Positions 33,772-45,535 of a stretch of 64,000 nucleotides of DNA are shown in pieces. The notes beneath the pieces are model-generated. The model did not search any database, was not told the origin of the DNA, and saw only the letters and a program-made list of their open reading frames with translations. A program made the translations under genes and the position numbers. Source of the stretch: Gerris lacustris (Eukaryota; Arthropoda; Insecta; Hemiptera; Gerridae); contig OX578278.1 in assembly GCA_951217055.1 (NCBI GenBank), forward strand, positions 42,979,574 to 43,043,573, read 5' to 3'. Position 1 is the first letter of the stretch. Every line of letters begins with the position of its first letter.

Positions 33772-35649
33772 CACTTCTTTTTGTAAGTAATTTTTCATTG
33801 CCCCAAACAATTTTTCGTTTTTCTTTCTTTGTTCTTGTTAATCTTTCGTGTAACTTCTTCGTCGGTGGGTGTTGAAATGAACTAAGTGTCTGAAATTCAC
33901 TTTTTAGTTTTACAGTTCTCTACTAGGTAGCTCTAGTGGCGATGTTTACAATTTTTAGAATTTTTTACAATAGTTTAAATAGGCAGTTTTTCTATTAGCC
34001 TTAAAAGGGACAAGGAACCAGATTTTTTCGGATATTTTAATTTTTCTTTTTTTTGTTCAATAAACTCTACCTTTATACAAAATTTCAAGTTTCTAAGATT
34101 CTTAGAAGTGCTTTAGAATTATGATGAGTCAGTCAGTCAGTCAGTCAATCAATCAGTGATTGACAAAATAACAGAACTTTAGGCTCTTATATCTTATGAA
34201 CTACTATGGGTAGAAGTGTGAAATTTTTTTTCCGGTTCAGTTTGTCATGAACTTAAAATTAATTTTATATATCTAAGTATCTTCAATAGGATATTAGAGG
34301 AGGGTCCAAAATGCCATGAGATGGTTCCAGTAATGGATGGCACGGCTGTGCTCGACTTGGCCGGGGGCACTGCCTTGCCCCCAGATTATTATTATATAGT
34401 GGAACATAAATAATCCAGTATACAGAAGTAATAATATCCCTTAGTCTAACCTTTTATTAAGACAGGGACATTTAGTTCAATGTAATTTGGGACAGAGGAA
34501 TATATCTCTTCTTTTCCTCTCAGCTAGCTGTATTGATGCATCGATTTTGTTATCATATTACCTACCTACTTATTCTTTATCTCTCGTAATTCAGTGTGGC
34601 GATGTTTTGTTTTTGTTTTCTTTTTACTTGTGTAATAAATGGGTTATGTTTTAGTGCATCAATGTTGGAGGTTTTTAGCTATTCCTAGCATTGTCCCACC
34701 TGTACATCCCCTATTTTCCAACATTGCCCGTATGTTTAAGAGTGGATATTTTTTATATTTAAAAAAAAAAATTATTGATTTTTACGTTCTTAGAATGTAA
34801 AACGACACAATTAAACTAAACAAAAAAAAAAACTATCAAAATCAGAGTAAAACAATGAAGTGGGTTAGATACGACATATTTACCTTTAAATATTTTAAAG
34901 TCTCTTGGTCCAAAGAAGGGGGTTTTTAAATATGTTTTCTTTTGTCCAAGCGTAGAGCTTAAACTACTGGACCGATTTCAATTAAAAATTGCATGTATAA
35001 GCATAATTTTTTGGGTCAAGTCTTAAGGCGAAATTATTATGATACTAAAACATTTGAGGGCGTAGTCCCTATAAACTATGATATCAAAATGCTCGTCAAA
35101 ATGTTTATGCAACGTGAAAAAAAAAAAAAAAAATTAAAGGATATTTATTTTGAATTAAAGTGAATTCTGTAATACAGTAAAATTTAACCATAATAAAAAA
35201 ATAATAATAAATATAAATAATAATAACTAATAAATCAAACTATAATAACTTACTCAGAGGAGATACAGGCTAAAGGTAAAATGCAGAATACCAAAAATAT
35301 TACTGCTGTCCCTGAAAATAGATTTAATTAAGTTAGGAGGTCCAAAGACGATAAAAATATAATACATATATTAAAGAGTGCGAGGCCATGAACATGAAAA
35401 TAATATTTATTTGCATACACAAAATGTTTTCGAATAAATAAATACCAATGGATTAACTACTAGAGAGTATTAAACATCTCTATTAACTAGAGTTTAACCT
35501 AAAAACGGACTTATTATATACATGGGTTGTCTACTTTAGATGGTAAGCATGTAGCTCTTACACAATCTTAAGACGACGCGACGGTTCCAATTAGTTGATA
35601 GTTTGAGAGAGTAGTTTGACGAGGCATTGACCTATATTCATACGCTAGT
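33772..35649. other. Mostly unannotated AT-rich DNA with a repeat fragment at about 34090-34400
   Basis: The fragment has (CAGT)n at 34131-34145 and the phrase GGCACGGCTGTGCTCGACTT followed by GGCACTGCCTTGCCCCC, which looks like a dispersed repeat. An A run lies near 35118. No coding sequence. Confidence 0.4.
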
Positions 35650-35846
35650 TTCATTTGTCAAAAATAAATTAAAATAATTACTATAGAAGTAATTTGTCAG
35701 AGTTGAGTCACTTCACTCATTGACTCATTGGGATTTGTTCCATGGCTCCATGACTAGTCATGGAAAAAATCCCAAAGAGTGAAGTGACTCAACTCTGAAA
35801 AATTACTTCTAAAGTAATTATTTTAATTTATTTTTGACAAATGAAA
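35650..35846. repeat. 197-base near-perfect hairpin
   Basis: Arms begin TTCATTTGTCAAAAATAAAT and run through CAGAGTTGAGTCACTTCACT, meeting around CCATGGCTCCATGACTAGTC. Stem length is about 70-90 bp with few mismatches. It could be a fold-back element or, if transcribed, a long hairpin RNA. Confidence 0.85.
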
Positions 35847-36409
35847 AGTATTTCAAGTTTATTTTAAAAAAGATTAAGCCTAAAAGGTTTGAAATTGTTC
35901 CAATGTAGGAACGAAATACAGACATTTATGAAATATGGAAGTTTACTTTATTTCATTTTTAAAAAAATAATTTAACCCCTATTTGGCACGTAATAGAAAC
36001 TTCATCATACAATAAAGGGGATAACCTAAATAGAAATAGGGTATAACCTAAATAGGATAACCTAATGTCATAGGACCCGATGAATCTTATGTTGTTGTAA
36101 GAGTAAAATAATTATGAGGAGTGAAATAATTAGGAGAAATAAGAGCTCTAAATTTTTCTATTATTGATTAAATTTTATTTCAAAGTTCAAATTAATTAAA
36201 GTGTGACTAAACATTAAATTTAATAGCAAAATTGATATTTATTTTTAAGAAGTTACCATGCTCTTTCAGGCGTTATATCATGTATCAACAGAAACATTTT
36301 AATAATGAGCTAGCTATAGAAAACAAATAAGAATAGACCCTTGGATTATATAACATAATACTGTCACTATCACAGTTCAAAGTTTGTCGGTCCTGACCTG
36401 GGATACCCT

Positions 36410-36414
<5 letters not shown>
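35847..36414. other. AT-rich DNA, nothing recognised
   Basis: A short direct repeat, GGGTATAACCTAAATAGG / GGGGATAACCTAAATAG, lies at about 36017-36062. No ORF. Confidence 0.35.

Positions 36415-36489
<75 letters not shown>
36415..36489. repeat. (AT)n microsatellite
   Basis: About 37 AT units next to the left end of the element at 36499. Confidence 0.97.
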
Positions 36490-36491
<2 letters not shown>

Positions 36492-36498
36492 GTGTATG

Positions 36499-36881
36499 GG
36501 AGGTAAAGGGCACTATCTCCATTTTTTACGAAATTAAGGTTTTAACAGTTTCCTATTCATTTCTTCCCCCTTTTTTAGAGGTACAAGGCACTATGTGCTA
36601 AAACTAAAACTCACGGATTTAGCCAGTTGGAAAAGGCACTATGAACCAACATGCTGGGGAGGTAAAGAGCACTATTTGGACATGTAGCTGTTTACCTCCA
36701 GAGAATTAAGAATAAGTTAGCACTATGTCCAGATAGTGCCCTATATCCACTCCACTTAGTAGAGTGAGAGAGCTACTAGTCTTCAGTATCAGTATGGCCT
36801 TGCGCCACACATAATTAAAAAAATCATTAAAATAGCTCTCCCGAAAAATTTACAATTTGGCTCATAGTGCCCTTTACCTCC
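36499..36881. mobile_element. MITE built from repeated GGTAAAGGGCACTAT boxes
   Basis: Terminal inverted repeats are GGAGGTAAAGGGCACTAT (36499-36516) and its exact inverse (36864-36881). Diverged copies lie in the same direction at 36578, 36629 and 36657, and inverted pieces at 36691 and 36733. The arrangement suggests subterminal protein-binding sites. The target duplication is not evident. Confidence 0.72.
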
Positions 36882-37229
36882 GATTGAGGTACCTAACCTT
36901 ATTGTTAGTTGATCTTGTTATTTTATCTCTTTACTTATTGAATTACTTTTGTGTTTATTAGTTAGTTATTCAAAGTATATATTTTATGTAAATAATTAAA
37001 TAATGGTACTTCTTTAGATTGATACTACCTATGGTTTTTTTTAGAATATAAATAACTGACTAAATAACTATTAAGACAAAGGGATGTTTTGTTTAGTCCA
37101 ATATACTTTGGGATAAGGAATATCACACTTCTGTTTTTATAAGGTCTAAAGTCACTGATACAGTCATTATACAGTCTAAAGAAGAAAATTCCAAACACCT
37201 TCTTTAGATTGTTACTCCCCTCTGTTTTT
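36882..37229. other. Nothing clear; fragment of the 32.8-kb tandem family
   Basis: TTAAGACAAAGGGATGTTTT at 37072-37091 and GGAATATCACACTTCTG match the family at 32765-33115. Confidence 0.45.
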
Positions 37230-38050
37230 GGAACGAAGTTCCTTATGGCACGTTCTGGAGCCCGAAACCGAGCGTCACGAAATCTACCGATGACAATAAC
37301 TTGAGTAAAAGATTACCGAGTTAGTTGAAATTTAGTACATATGTTCATTTTACCAATGCCCAGGATGAGTTCGTTGGACAACGCTATCCGCCCAAGCGTT
37401 CACGCACAACGCTCACGTAAACGTAAGCTTCAAATTTAAAATTGGAATTATAGTATGAGAAAAAATTCTAACTTCATACATTTAATGAGACAAACAACTT
37501 TTATAAATACATTTTTTTTAGTAAAACGAACACCGACACTGCTATGAAGTGATAAAGATCGCTAAATTTAAGCGGACCAAAACGTTTAAAATATAGAAAA
37601 CAACGTTTTTACCGATATCTTACGTTCTAACGTCACTATTTTAATCTAACTCCTTACACATCGTCTAAAGTAACATTGCAAAAAGAACGTAAAATTTCAA
37701 CCTGATACAAGCAGAAGTTTTTGAGTGAGGAAGAGATATACATATTTTAAATTATTAGGCCGGGCAGGTAGAAAACATTCCTATTTCCCGCTAACTACAA
37801 CCATACATTTTAACTATAAACTCATCAAGATAAACTTTTTTCTCAATATTCAATACATATTTATTGACGCTTGCTTTAATGATAAACATAATGCTTTTCT
37901 TTTAATGTTGCCTTAACTCCGCTAGGTACAAACAGTTAGTTACTTTTATTTTGTCTCTTTTCTAACTCCGCCATGATAAGTAAAGTATACGTACTTAGCA
38001 GTGTGATTTTATAATTTATATTTAATGAAAAATGTAAGGAACTTCGTTTC
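37230..38050 (+). mobile_element. R4 terminal-inverted-repeat element, copy B
   Basis: The ends are GGAACGAAGTTCCTTATGG and the inverse GTAAGGAACTTCGTTTC. It aligns with copy A at 16989-17801 in opposite orientation across its length. The small ORF at 37725-37916 has no counterpart of known function. Confidence 0.72.
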
Positions 38051-38460
38051 TACCGGGGGTCCCGCGACACCATACGTATTTTTTTTATTTAAACAAGTAC
38101 AAATAGTCCAGGAAAAAAAGTGTCTACTAACATCAAGCTAAAATTTTGTATACAAGTCAATCTTAAAGCGTCTTTTAAGAATATGTGGTCGGCTAAGTTC
38201 GTCGGCGGGACATAGCTTGGCAATAGGCGTTTGGCCATGTCTCACCAATGTGATTTGCATGATCCTGAGTACAGGATTAGTTAGTAGAGCGAAAATCAAG
38301 TTGCTGTTATTTAGGAGTCGTTGTTTAGATGTTTTACGGCCCCTGAAAAAGGTTTAAAGTGAAAACCCGAATCGTCGGTATTGTAACATAGTGACGATTT
38401 TTGTGACCGAAACCTGAGTTTTGTTTGTTTCTGTTTATATTTACGGTCGAGAATTTATTC

Positions 38461-38463
<3 letters not shown>

Positions 38464-38556
<93 letters not shown>
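38464..38556. repeat. (AT)n microsatellite, left of the 38.6-kb element
   Basis: About 46 AT units; a second array continues at 39242-39274 on the other side of the element. Confidence 0.97.
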
Positions 38557-38558
<2 letters not shown>

Positions 38559-39239
38559 GCACACTGGAAGAAGAGTGTCACAACTCAAAAAAACATAACT
38601 TTTCAGGAGAGCACTTTAAAGTTTTTAAAAAGTTTACACGTGTCACACTGTATTATTTATTTAAATAATCTTAAACTTTTTTATTTTATTTTAATAATTA
38701 TAGTTTTAACTTTCATTACATATTAAGATTTCATAAAATTTTTAATTACCTCTATTAATTTTTAATTATTAATTTAAAAATACCCAAAGGTGTCGTTATT
38801 CTTTTAAAAATAGTCTTAAAAAAAATATATTTTAGACTAAGAACGACACATTACCTAATAGTACAAAATAATGCTATTATTTTTACCACTAATTTTTAAG
38901 ATAGACTGGCACTTTTACAAATATGTCACTATTGTTATAAAAAAAGTTTACTTAACTTACAGGAAATATTGTTTCAACAGCAAAAGTGTCACTCTTTCAC
39001 TATCATCGCACTACCTTTCTCATTGACAACTTGACGACAACTAACTTATGTCTCTGTTCTGCCAACTTAATCTTGATATCACTGATAACCATAATGACAC
39101 TACTGCTATCTAGTGGAAAACTATTAAAATAACGGCTTAGGACGTTATTCTACCAAAAAGAGGTCGCTTTTTTACACCCATTTTCAAAAAAATAAAGAAA
39201 TCGAATTTTTTGAGTTGTGTCACTTTTCTTCCGAGTGTG

Positions 39240-39242
<3 letters not shown>
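38557..39242. mobile_element. Terminal-inverted-repeat element inserted in an (AT)n array
   Basis: The left end reads TCGCACACTGGAAGAAGAGT and the right end is its near-inverse; homology runs about 36 bases through CACAACTCAAAAAA. Both sides are AT dinucleotide repeat, consistent with a TA-targeting element landing in the array. The interior is AT-rich and without transposase. Confidence 0.8.

Positions 39243-39274
<32 letters not shown>
39242..39274. repeat. (AT)n microsatellite, right of the 38.6-kb element
   Basis: About 16 AT units, presumably the other half of the split array. Confidence 0.95.
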
Positions 39275-39277
<3 letters not shown>

Positions 39278-40224
39278 TTTTTTAATGCAAATTATTAATT
39301 ATTATTTTTATGGAACTTTGAATAATTCATTGTATTATTTGTACATATAATGGTTACTTACACTTAATGTTGGGAAGTGACATAGCAGCTCAGAGGCATA
39401 CAAACAAATGTCTGGTACCTGGACTCTTTGGGGAAACATCAAGAGAAAACAGTTTCCGTTATATTGAGTAAGGCCGGGGCTGTTTGCTTTCCTCTTTGCT
39501 ATGACTCTATTAGAAGGTGTGTTGACTGCTAATGCTAATTAGCGAGCTGGCCCTGGCCTTACACTCTACTTTATTTTGGGTAGAATTATTTAGCCGCCTT
39601 TCAGGTGCCAGTGTGAAGGTGACCTAACAGTTGGGCATATTCACTGCTCGAGAAATACTAATAAACACAACCAGACTCAACACTTTCATTTTGATAAAAC
39701 ATGACATGAAATGTGATAAGTGATAACTAACTAACTAATATCTATCGCATTACATTTAGGCCGTTAATATTCTAACTAATTAGTTTTATTATATCAACGT
39801 GTCAATTAGTTTCTAAGAAAGCAGTTCTTTTGACACATCTAAACTTTTGGTATTGAATGTAGGTAAAAAGTCATGTATGTCCTCAAAAAGACAATGATAC
39901 AAAAGTTATTTACTTTTTGCTTGTCATTGGTTTAAGGTCTTTTACCTCCGACATACGGCTAATGTATCAATTTTGGTGAAACGTGTTACAAAAGAAAAAT
40001 TATATATGAGTAATAACACGTACTGATTGATATTTCTATAATTTTATTAATGCTAATAATATAAAGTGCTCGAATATTGTACTGATTATTAGCTATCAAG
40101 GTTCTTTTTAAATATAAATTGATCAATATTGCTCTTTTAGGTTTATTTACTATGAGTACGTCAACTAAGTCTTTATAGAGACTAATGAGGTTGTGTATAT
40201 TAATCTTAAACTATGCCAATAATT
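39275..40224. other. No gene; possible 100-bp mini-MITE at about 39467-39561
   Basis: TAAGGCCGGGGCTG at 39470 and GGCCCTGGCCTTA at 39549 are inverted with TA neighbours. Nothing else was recognised. Confidence 0.3.
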
Positions 40225-41040
40225 TTATTGCTTCCGAGCTTACCAAAGGAACGGAAGCTATGTGATCGTTCTGAAGAACGAAAATGTCTCTGATTTTAAA
40301 TATTCCAAAACGCAAATCTGTTTCTGATATCATGGATCATTTTTTGTTCCGTGTCTGTCTGTCGTATGCTAAAAACTACTCGTCCGATTTTAATGAAATT
40401 TGTATGACAAGTCATAATTAGCCCATAATTGGTCCGATATAAGTTTCAACCACCCACTCCCATTTACCTCTTTAACATTCACACAAATTTACATTGATTT
40501 ATATGTACCTATATCTTCTAAAGTACTCACTTGATTTTTATGAAATTTGTATGATTTGTCGTAAGTAGCACCAGATTAATTCCAACCATCTGCGCTCTTT
40601 AACTTTTGCTAATTTGATACTTTGATTCATGTAAAAAATCACACAATTTTGGCAAATTTAAATAACGGGGTAAATAGTTAATTCAATTATAAAATAATAT
40701 AAATATAAATAATATAAATATAAATATAAATAAATATAAATATATATAGTAAACACATTATACTTTTTAACTCTGACAGCTTAGGAAAATCGAGAAAAAA
40801 AAAATGGGAGGAGAGTGTATGAGAGCTTGAGATTTTGGCAGGTAATAGGTCGGGCAATGACCTATTACCCGCCAAAATCTCAAGCTCTCATACACTCTCC
40901 TCCCATTTTTTTTTCTCGATTTCCCTAAGCTGTCAGAGTTAAAAAGTATATAATATACATTTTATAGACATTATTGGGTTGTAAAAGCATAAAATCAATA
41001 AAATTCTTAATAGGATTCGAGGAAGCTATGTGCCACACTA
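40225..41040 (+). repeat. R3 dispersed repeat, copy 1 (with inserted hairpin)
   Basis: It begins near CCGAGCTTACCAAAGGAACG and ends GAGGAAGCTATGTGCCACAC. The 3' part matches 41640-41895 and the 5' part matches 41930-42180 and 48870-48942. A long hairpin at 40761-40948 interrupts it. Confidence 0.65.
40761..40948. repeat. 188-base near-perfect hairpin with a 7-base loop
   Basis: Arms run from TACTTTTTAACTCTGACAGC through GGGAGGAGAGTGTATGAGAG and ATTTTGG to ATAGGTC, then loop GGGCAAT and the inverse. The stem is about 90 bp with only a few mismatches. It is a recent inverted duplication or a fold-back insertion. Confidence 0.9.
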
Positions 41041-41409
41041 ATTGGCAGAATATTATATTTATTTTTTGTTTCGGTTTACTTTTTCGTTTAGTACCGAGTT
41101 TTGTTATACTTATTTTGATATTGTGAATATTAGCTTTTTGAATGGATTAATTAAATTAAAAAAAAGTCATAAAAATAAAATAAAAATTGAATTAATTAAT
41201 TGGTAGGTATATAAAATCTGTATCCAGTCATCCAATCGAGCTGAAACTTGGCATATCGACTCTCTACCAATATAAAAACATTCTAACAAATTAATTAATT
41301 AATTTTTACTAATTAATTAAAATTAAAATGAATTCACTCCAATATTTACCCTCACACAACCAAAACGCAAATATATAAAGATTTATAATAAAAACTTTTT
41401 TCCGTGGTA

Positions 41410-41613
41410 GGCTGTGAAATAGTAACTTTAGAGCCTAAAAAACATAGCTAAAATCCATTTTTTCATTACGTGGACTTAAAAAATCTTTTCATTACTCCTA
41501 GCTGTAAAGAAAAAATTTAAGTGTTTTTTCTTTACCTTGGCAATATTTACTGCCTCGCTTCGCTCGACAGTAAATGTAATTGCCGCGGTAAAGAAAAAAC
41601 TCACTTCACAGCC
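41410..41613. mobile_element. Small MITE with TA duplication and central hairpin
   Basis: The ends are GGCTGTGAA and TTCACAGCC with TA at each side. Inside, TTTTTTCTTTACC...GGCAATATTTACTG faces its inverse at 41569-41601 around a CTCGCTTCGCTCG loop. Confidence 0.65.
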
Positions 41614-41639
41614 TAGTAACATAATATACTATGTATGGG

Positions 41640-41895
41640 TTAGTATTATTATGCTACTTGGATGATTGGTCGGAAGTAGCCCGCAGATAGCCCCATATTA
41701 ATTTCACCCGTCTGCGCTCTTTAAATTTTGCTAAATTAATACTTTAATTCATGTAAATAATCAACAATTTTGACAGATTTAAAAATTGGGGGGAAAATTA
41801 AATAAATTTGACAATAATAGGTTATAAAAGCATATCATCATTAAAGTTTACAAAATAGGACGCGAGGAAGCTATGTGCCACACTATTTGGCTGAC
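41640..41895 (+). repeat. R3 dispersed repeat, 3' fragment
   Basis: It shares GTCTGCGCTCTTTAA, TTTTGCTAA and GAGGAAGCTATGTGCCACAC with 40560-41040. Confidence 0.6.
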
Positions 41896-41929
41896 TATTT
41901 TCCCTTGTTTTTTTTTTTTATTATTATTT

Positions 41930-42180
41930 TTTTTTTTTCGAGCTTACCGAAAGTAACGGACGCATTGTGATCATTCTAAAGAAAAGATTTTTTTGTCTCC
42001 CATTTTAAAAATGCGTTTTAGACACCAGGAAAAATGTTTGGCCTAGAGTTTGTCTTTCAACATTTTTGCTATTCACAATATCTTAAAATTTGGTTAAGTA
42101 TGTTATAATTAGTCCAGTGTTGGTTCCATATCAATTTCAACCTTCTAAAATTTATTAATCATGATGAATGTCACAGTTGA
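41930..42180 (+). repeat. R3 dispersed repeat, 5' fragment
   Basis: It shares CGAGCTTACCGAAAGTAACG, TGTGATCATTCT and TGTTTGGCCT with copies at 40225 and 48870-50780. Confidence 0.6.
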
Positions 42181-42319
42181 AGATAAGTGGAAGAGGGTAG
42201 TGTGCGGGTACTTGGTACAAAGCTCACCATCCTAGATAAACCTATATGACTAAACGCCTATAAGAACCTTAACCACCCGCAGTTGCTTTTAAACTATTAT
42301 TATAAAGATATCACTTCAC

Positions 42320-42720
42320 TATACAAAAACTTCTGCTTGTATCAGGTTGAAATTTTAAATTCATTTTTCAATATTACATTACATGATTTAGGCAAAGGTT
42401 TATTAAAATCGATATGTTAGGCCGTATGATATTGGTGAAAACGTTGTTTTCTCTATTTTAAACGTTTAGGTCTGCTATAGTTTTATCGATCTTTAACACT
42501 TCATAGCGGTGTCGCTGTGTTGTGGTTTTAATAAAAAAATTGTATTTGAAAAAAATGTTTGATACATGAAGTTAGATTTTTTCCCGTCCTAAAATTCCAA
42601 TTTAAAATTTTCGCGCGAATGCTTGGGTCATCGTTGTCGAACGAACTCTTCCTGAGCATTGGTAAAATGAACATGTGTTCAAAATTTTTACTCAAGTTAT
42701 TGTCAACGTTTTCGACACAC
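42320..42720 (-). mobile_element. R4 element, copy C (partial, ends lost)
   Basis: TTCTGCTTGTATCAGGTTGA, TTTTAAACGTTTAGGTC and TTAACACTTCATAGCGG are shared with the other two copies in the same orientation as copy A. The terminal GAACGAAGTTCC repeats are not found. Confidence 0.6.
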
Positions 42721-44635
42721 AGGCAGGATGCATAATTTGTTGAATGTAAGATGTAAGAAGCTCACTTACGCTCCCTTCTATTATTGTGAGATTAATTCCT
42801 AGCATGAGCTTGCTAAATGTGCTTAGTGTATAAATTAATATAGTATTTTAACTTCGACTTAAACTCTTAAGTTAGAGCTGTTGCATTTTATGATGTTTTA
42901 CTATTTTTATTCCTTTTGAAAAATCCCATATGAAAGGGTCTAGAAATATTAACCCGTTAACAAAGGGGGAATTATTCTTACATCATATATGCAATGCTCT
43001 CCATTGGTTTAACCGTTGTGAACTTTCACTGAACTATAATTTAGAAATGATTTCATTAAAGTGAATTCAGCATTCGAGATTTAAAACATAATGTTATGTT
43101 ATAAATGAGACGTGGCCATAGGTATTTATTATTTATACCCTTGAATTCCTTATTCACCTCGAATTAAATTTAACACGAAATTATATGTAAAGATTATAAT
43201 ACATAATCATCATATTTAAAAAGCATAATGTGTTATTGTGATAAATGTTTTTTATGATTGTATAGAATTTGCTTGATATTGAAAAGCCAAATTACTGTAT
43301 GATATCCCGGACAATATTATTGTCTTTCCTAAATAAGCCTCTGGAGCTAATTATGAGTAAAATAATAATTATTTTATTTTCTGATCCATACGTCACCGAC
43401 TACTATTATGAATTGAGCTGCTTAATTGACTGGCTGAAAAATATTGAGTAATACATCTGGGAAAAAAACTGTGGCTTATTATGATGGCGATAATATCTTT
43501 ACAAGTTGTATATAAAATACTTAATTATTTTTACAAGATTTTAATCGATTAATTATGGTTGGAGTAGAGGAACAACATATTAGGATTTTTTTAAAGGAAA
43601 AATCGGCTTTATATTATATATTGATGGAAAAATTAGTTGCTTTATCAGGAGTTGATTGCTTGTTTAAAGGCTTTTAAAGACCCTTTTAATTTGGGGCCGA
43701 GTTTGCGGGTTTTCCTATAGCACCTCGATCTTGCAAAACACAGTCTTCTCGAGCCGCTACAAAACTTCAATCCTTAATAAGTTTAACTTGAGTCACTCAA
43801 AGGGAATTTTCAAAAGGAGCCTATGGCTTTCGTGTTGTTTCTGTTCGTTCAATAAAACTTCATCGTAGAAAAACTTTATCAGTTTCAGTTATTTTAAAAG
43901 TGAATCAAATAAGTTTTAAAGCCCTCCTTTATCTTTATGCAATTCTTTAAATTGGATTTCGAATATGAAGTTGGTTTAAAGACCTTATAAGACTGCACTT
44001 CATTCTCACTCAGTCACATGTTTAGCTGAAACCTGATATAGAAACCTGTAAAAAAAAAATCAAACAACTAAATGACCATATATATTTGCACGTTTGTCGG
44101 TTACTTAGTCTGAGGATTTTTTATTAATCATAAAGAACAAAATGTATAATATCTTTTCTGATAGCATCTAATTTAAGTTGTCTGATAACTGATCAAGATT
44201 ATTGTTTTTATCTTGGAAGTGGGCATTGTAAATATCTAATTCACTGTAGAGCTAGAATTGTAATTATTTATAATCTGTCTTTACATAGACATTCAAAGGG
44301 TGAAAACTGTTTAGACTTTTGTTTGGGGATTTTCTCTTTCCCGTTTTACTTGTACTTAGTTAAACTGTAGTCAATAAATTATAAGTATAGAAATGGCTAA
44401 ACCCTAAGCTTTTGTATTTATTGTCCCGAGTAATTTTAAATTTAAATCAAATGAAGGCTTACCATTACCAAAATCTCAATCTTTGTAATAGAAAGAGATA
44501 ATTAATTTGATCTTACTTACTGTTGGTTAGTTGATAACAGTGTTGTCTGTTTCTGTTCTAGATGTGTTTAAGTTAGTTACGAGTTAAGTTTTTCTTACTA
44601 AGCTTTCCTATCCTATTTTGCATATTTTTCGTGGC
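42721..44635. other. No feature recognised
   Basis: AT-rich sequence. Small ORFs such as 43269-43451 have no family signature or splice context. Confidence 0.35.
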
Positions 44636-44638
44636 TTA

Positions 44639-45532
44639 AGCGGCCCATAAACTACATGTGCATTGCACGCCGTGCCATTTTTTATTTTGGCGCGCCGTGC
44701 GCCACACTCTGTAAATGCAGTTTGCTTTGTGACGTGCTAGAAGTCGGAGTTCATACTGTGATCTTTTAGTGTACACGACCAATTTATTATTTTATGCCTG
44801 TAGTAACGAAAAATAAAGCTTTAGCAGTTTGTTGATTAGCGCGATACATGAAGATAGCAAGGAGAAACGGAAGGCAAATATGGACTAAAAATTGTTTGAA
44901 GAAGAAAGATAACTTTGCACTTAACTCGCCACAAACAATGGTGATTTCTATAAGCGTCAATAAACAAGAAATATGGAGACAGAAAAACGGATGTATCACT
45001 CATTTTTAAAAAAAATACTAGCAAGAATCTCTTGATGCTAGCGAACGAAATATAGCCTCAAAAGATGTTGCACTCTTAGCACGTGGCACGAGAATGGCCC
45101 ACACACTAGCATGCAGGCTTGGGGCGGGATGGCATGGCGCGCCGAAAATCAAACTTGTCTTGATTCTCATCGTGCCAAGCATTGCACGCCTGCATGCCGC
45201 CCCGTGCCAACGTGCTAGTGTGTGGGCCAGTCTCTACGCGCCACGTGCTAAGAGTGCAATATCTTTTGAGGCTACATTTCGTTCGATAGCATTAAAAGAT
45301 TCTATAGTTTGAATTTTTTGACAATGAGTTATATTTCCGCTTTTCTGTCTACCAATTTCTTGCCGTTTTTTATTGACGCTCATAGAAATCACCATTGTTT
45401 GTGGCGAGTTAAGTGCAAGGTTATCTTTCTTCTTTAACCAATTGTGAGTCCATATTTGCCTTCTCCTCCATTTCTCCTTGCTATTTTCATGTATCGTACC
45501 AATCAACAAAACTGCCGCATGTATGGGCCGCT
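44639..45532. mobile_element. Harbinger-type fold-back element with TTA duplication
   Basis: The ends are AGCGGCCCATA and TATGGGCCGCT, flanked by TTA at 44636-44638 and 45533-45535. The whole 894-bp unit is a large palindrome around about 45150, and each arm carries a copy of the same transposase N-terminus. The minus-strand arm (45234-45509) reads KWRRRQIWTHNWLKKKDNL, similar to the R-R-x-W-V-x-x-W(L) opening of Harbinger transposases. The plus-strand arm is a decayed copy. Within the centre, GGCCCACACACTAGCATGC and its inverse form a second, inner set of end-like repeats (45095-45230). Confidence 0.82.
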
Positions 45533-45535
45533 TTA

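Noticed and set aside
38421..38726. ORFs rich in Tyr-Ile at 13.5, 38.4 and 62.4 kb
   Set aside because: They are translations of (AT)n arrays and have no coding meaning.
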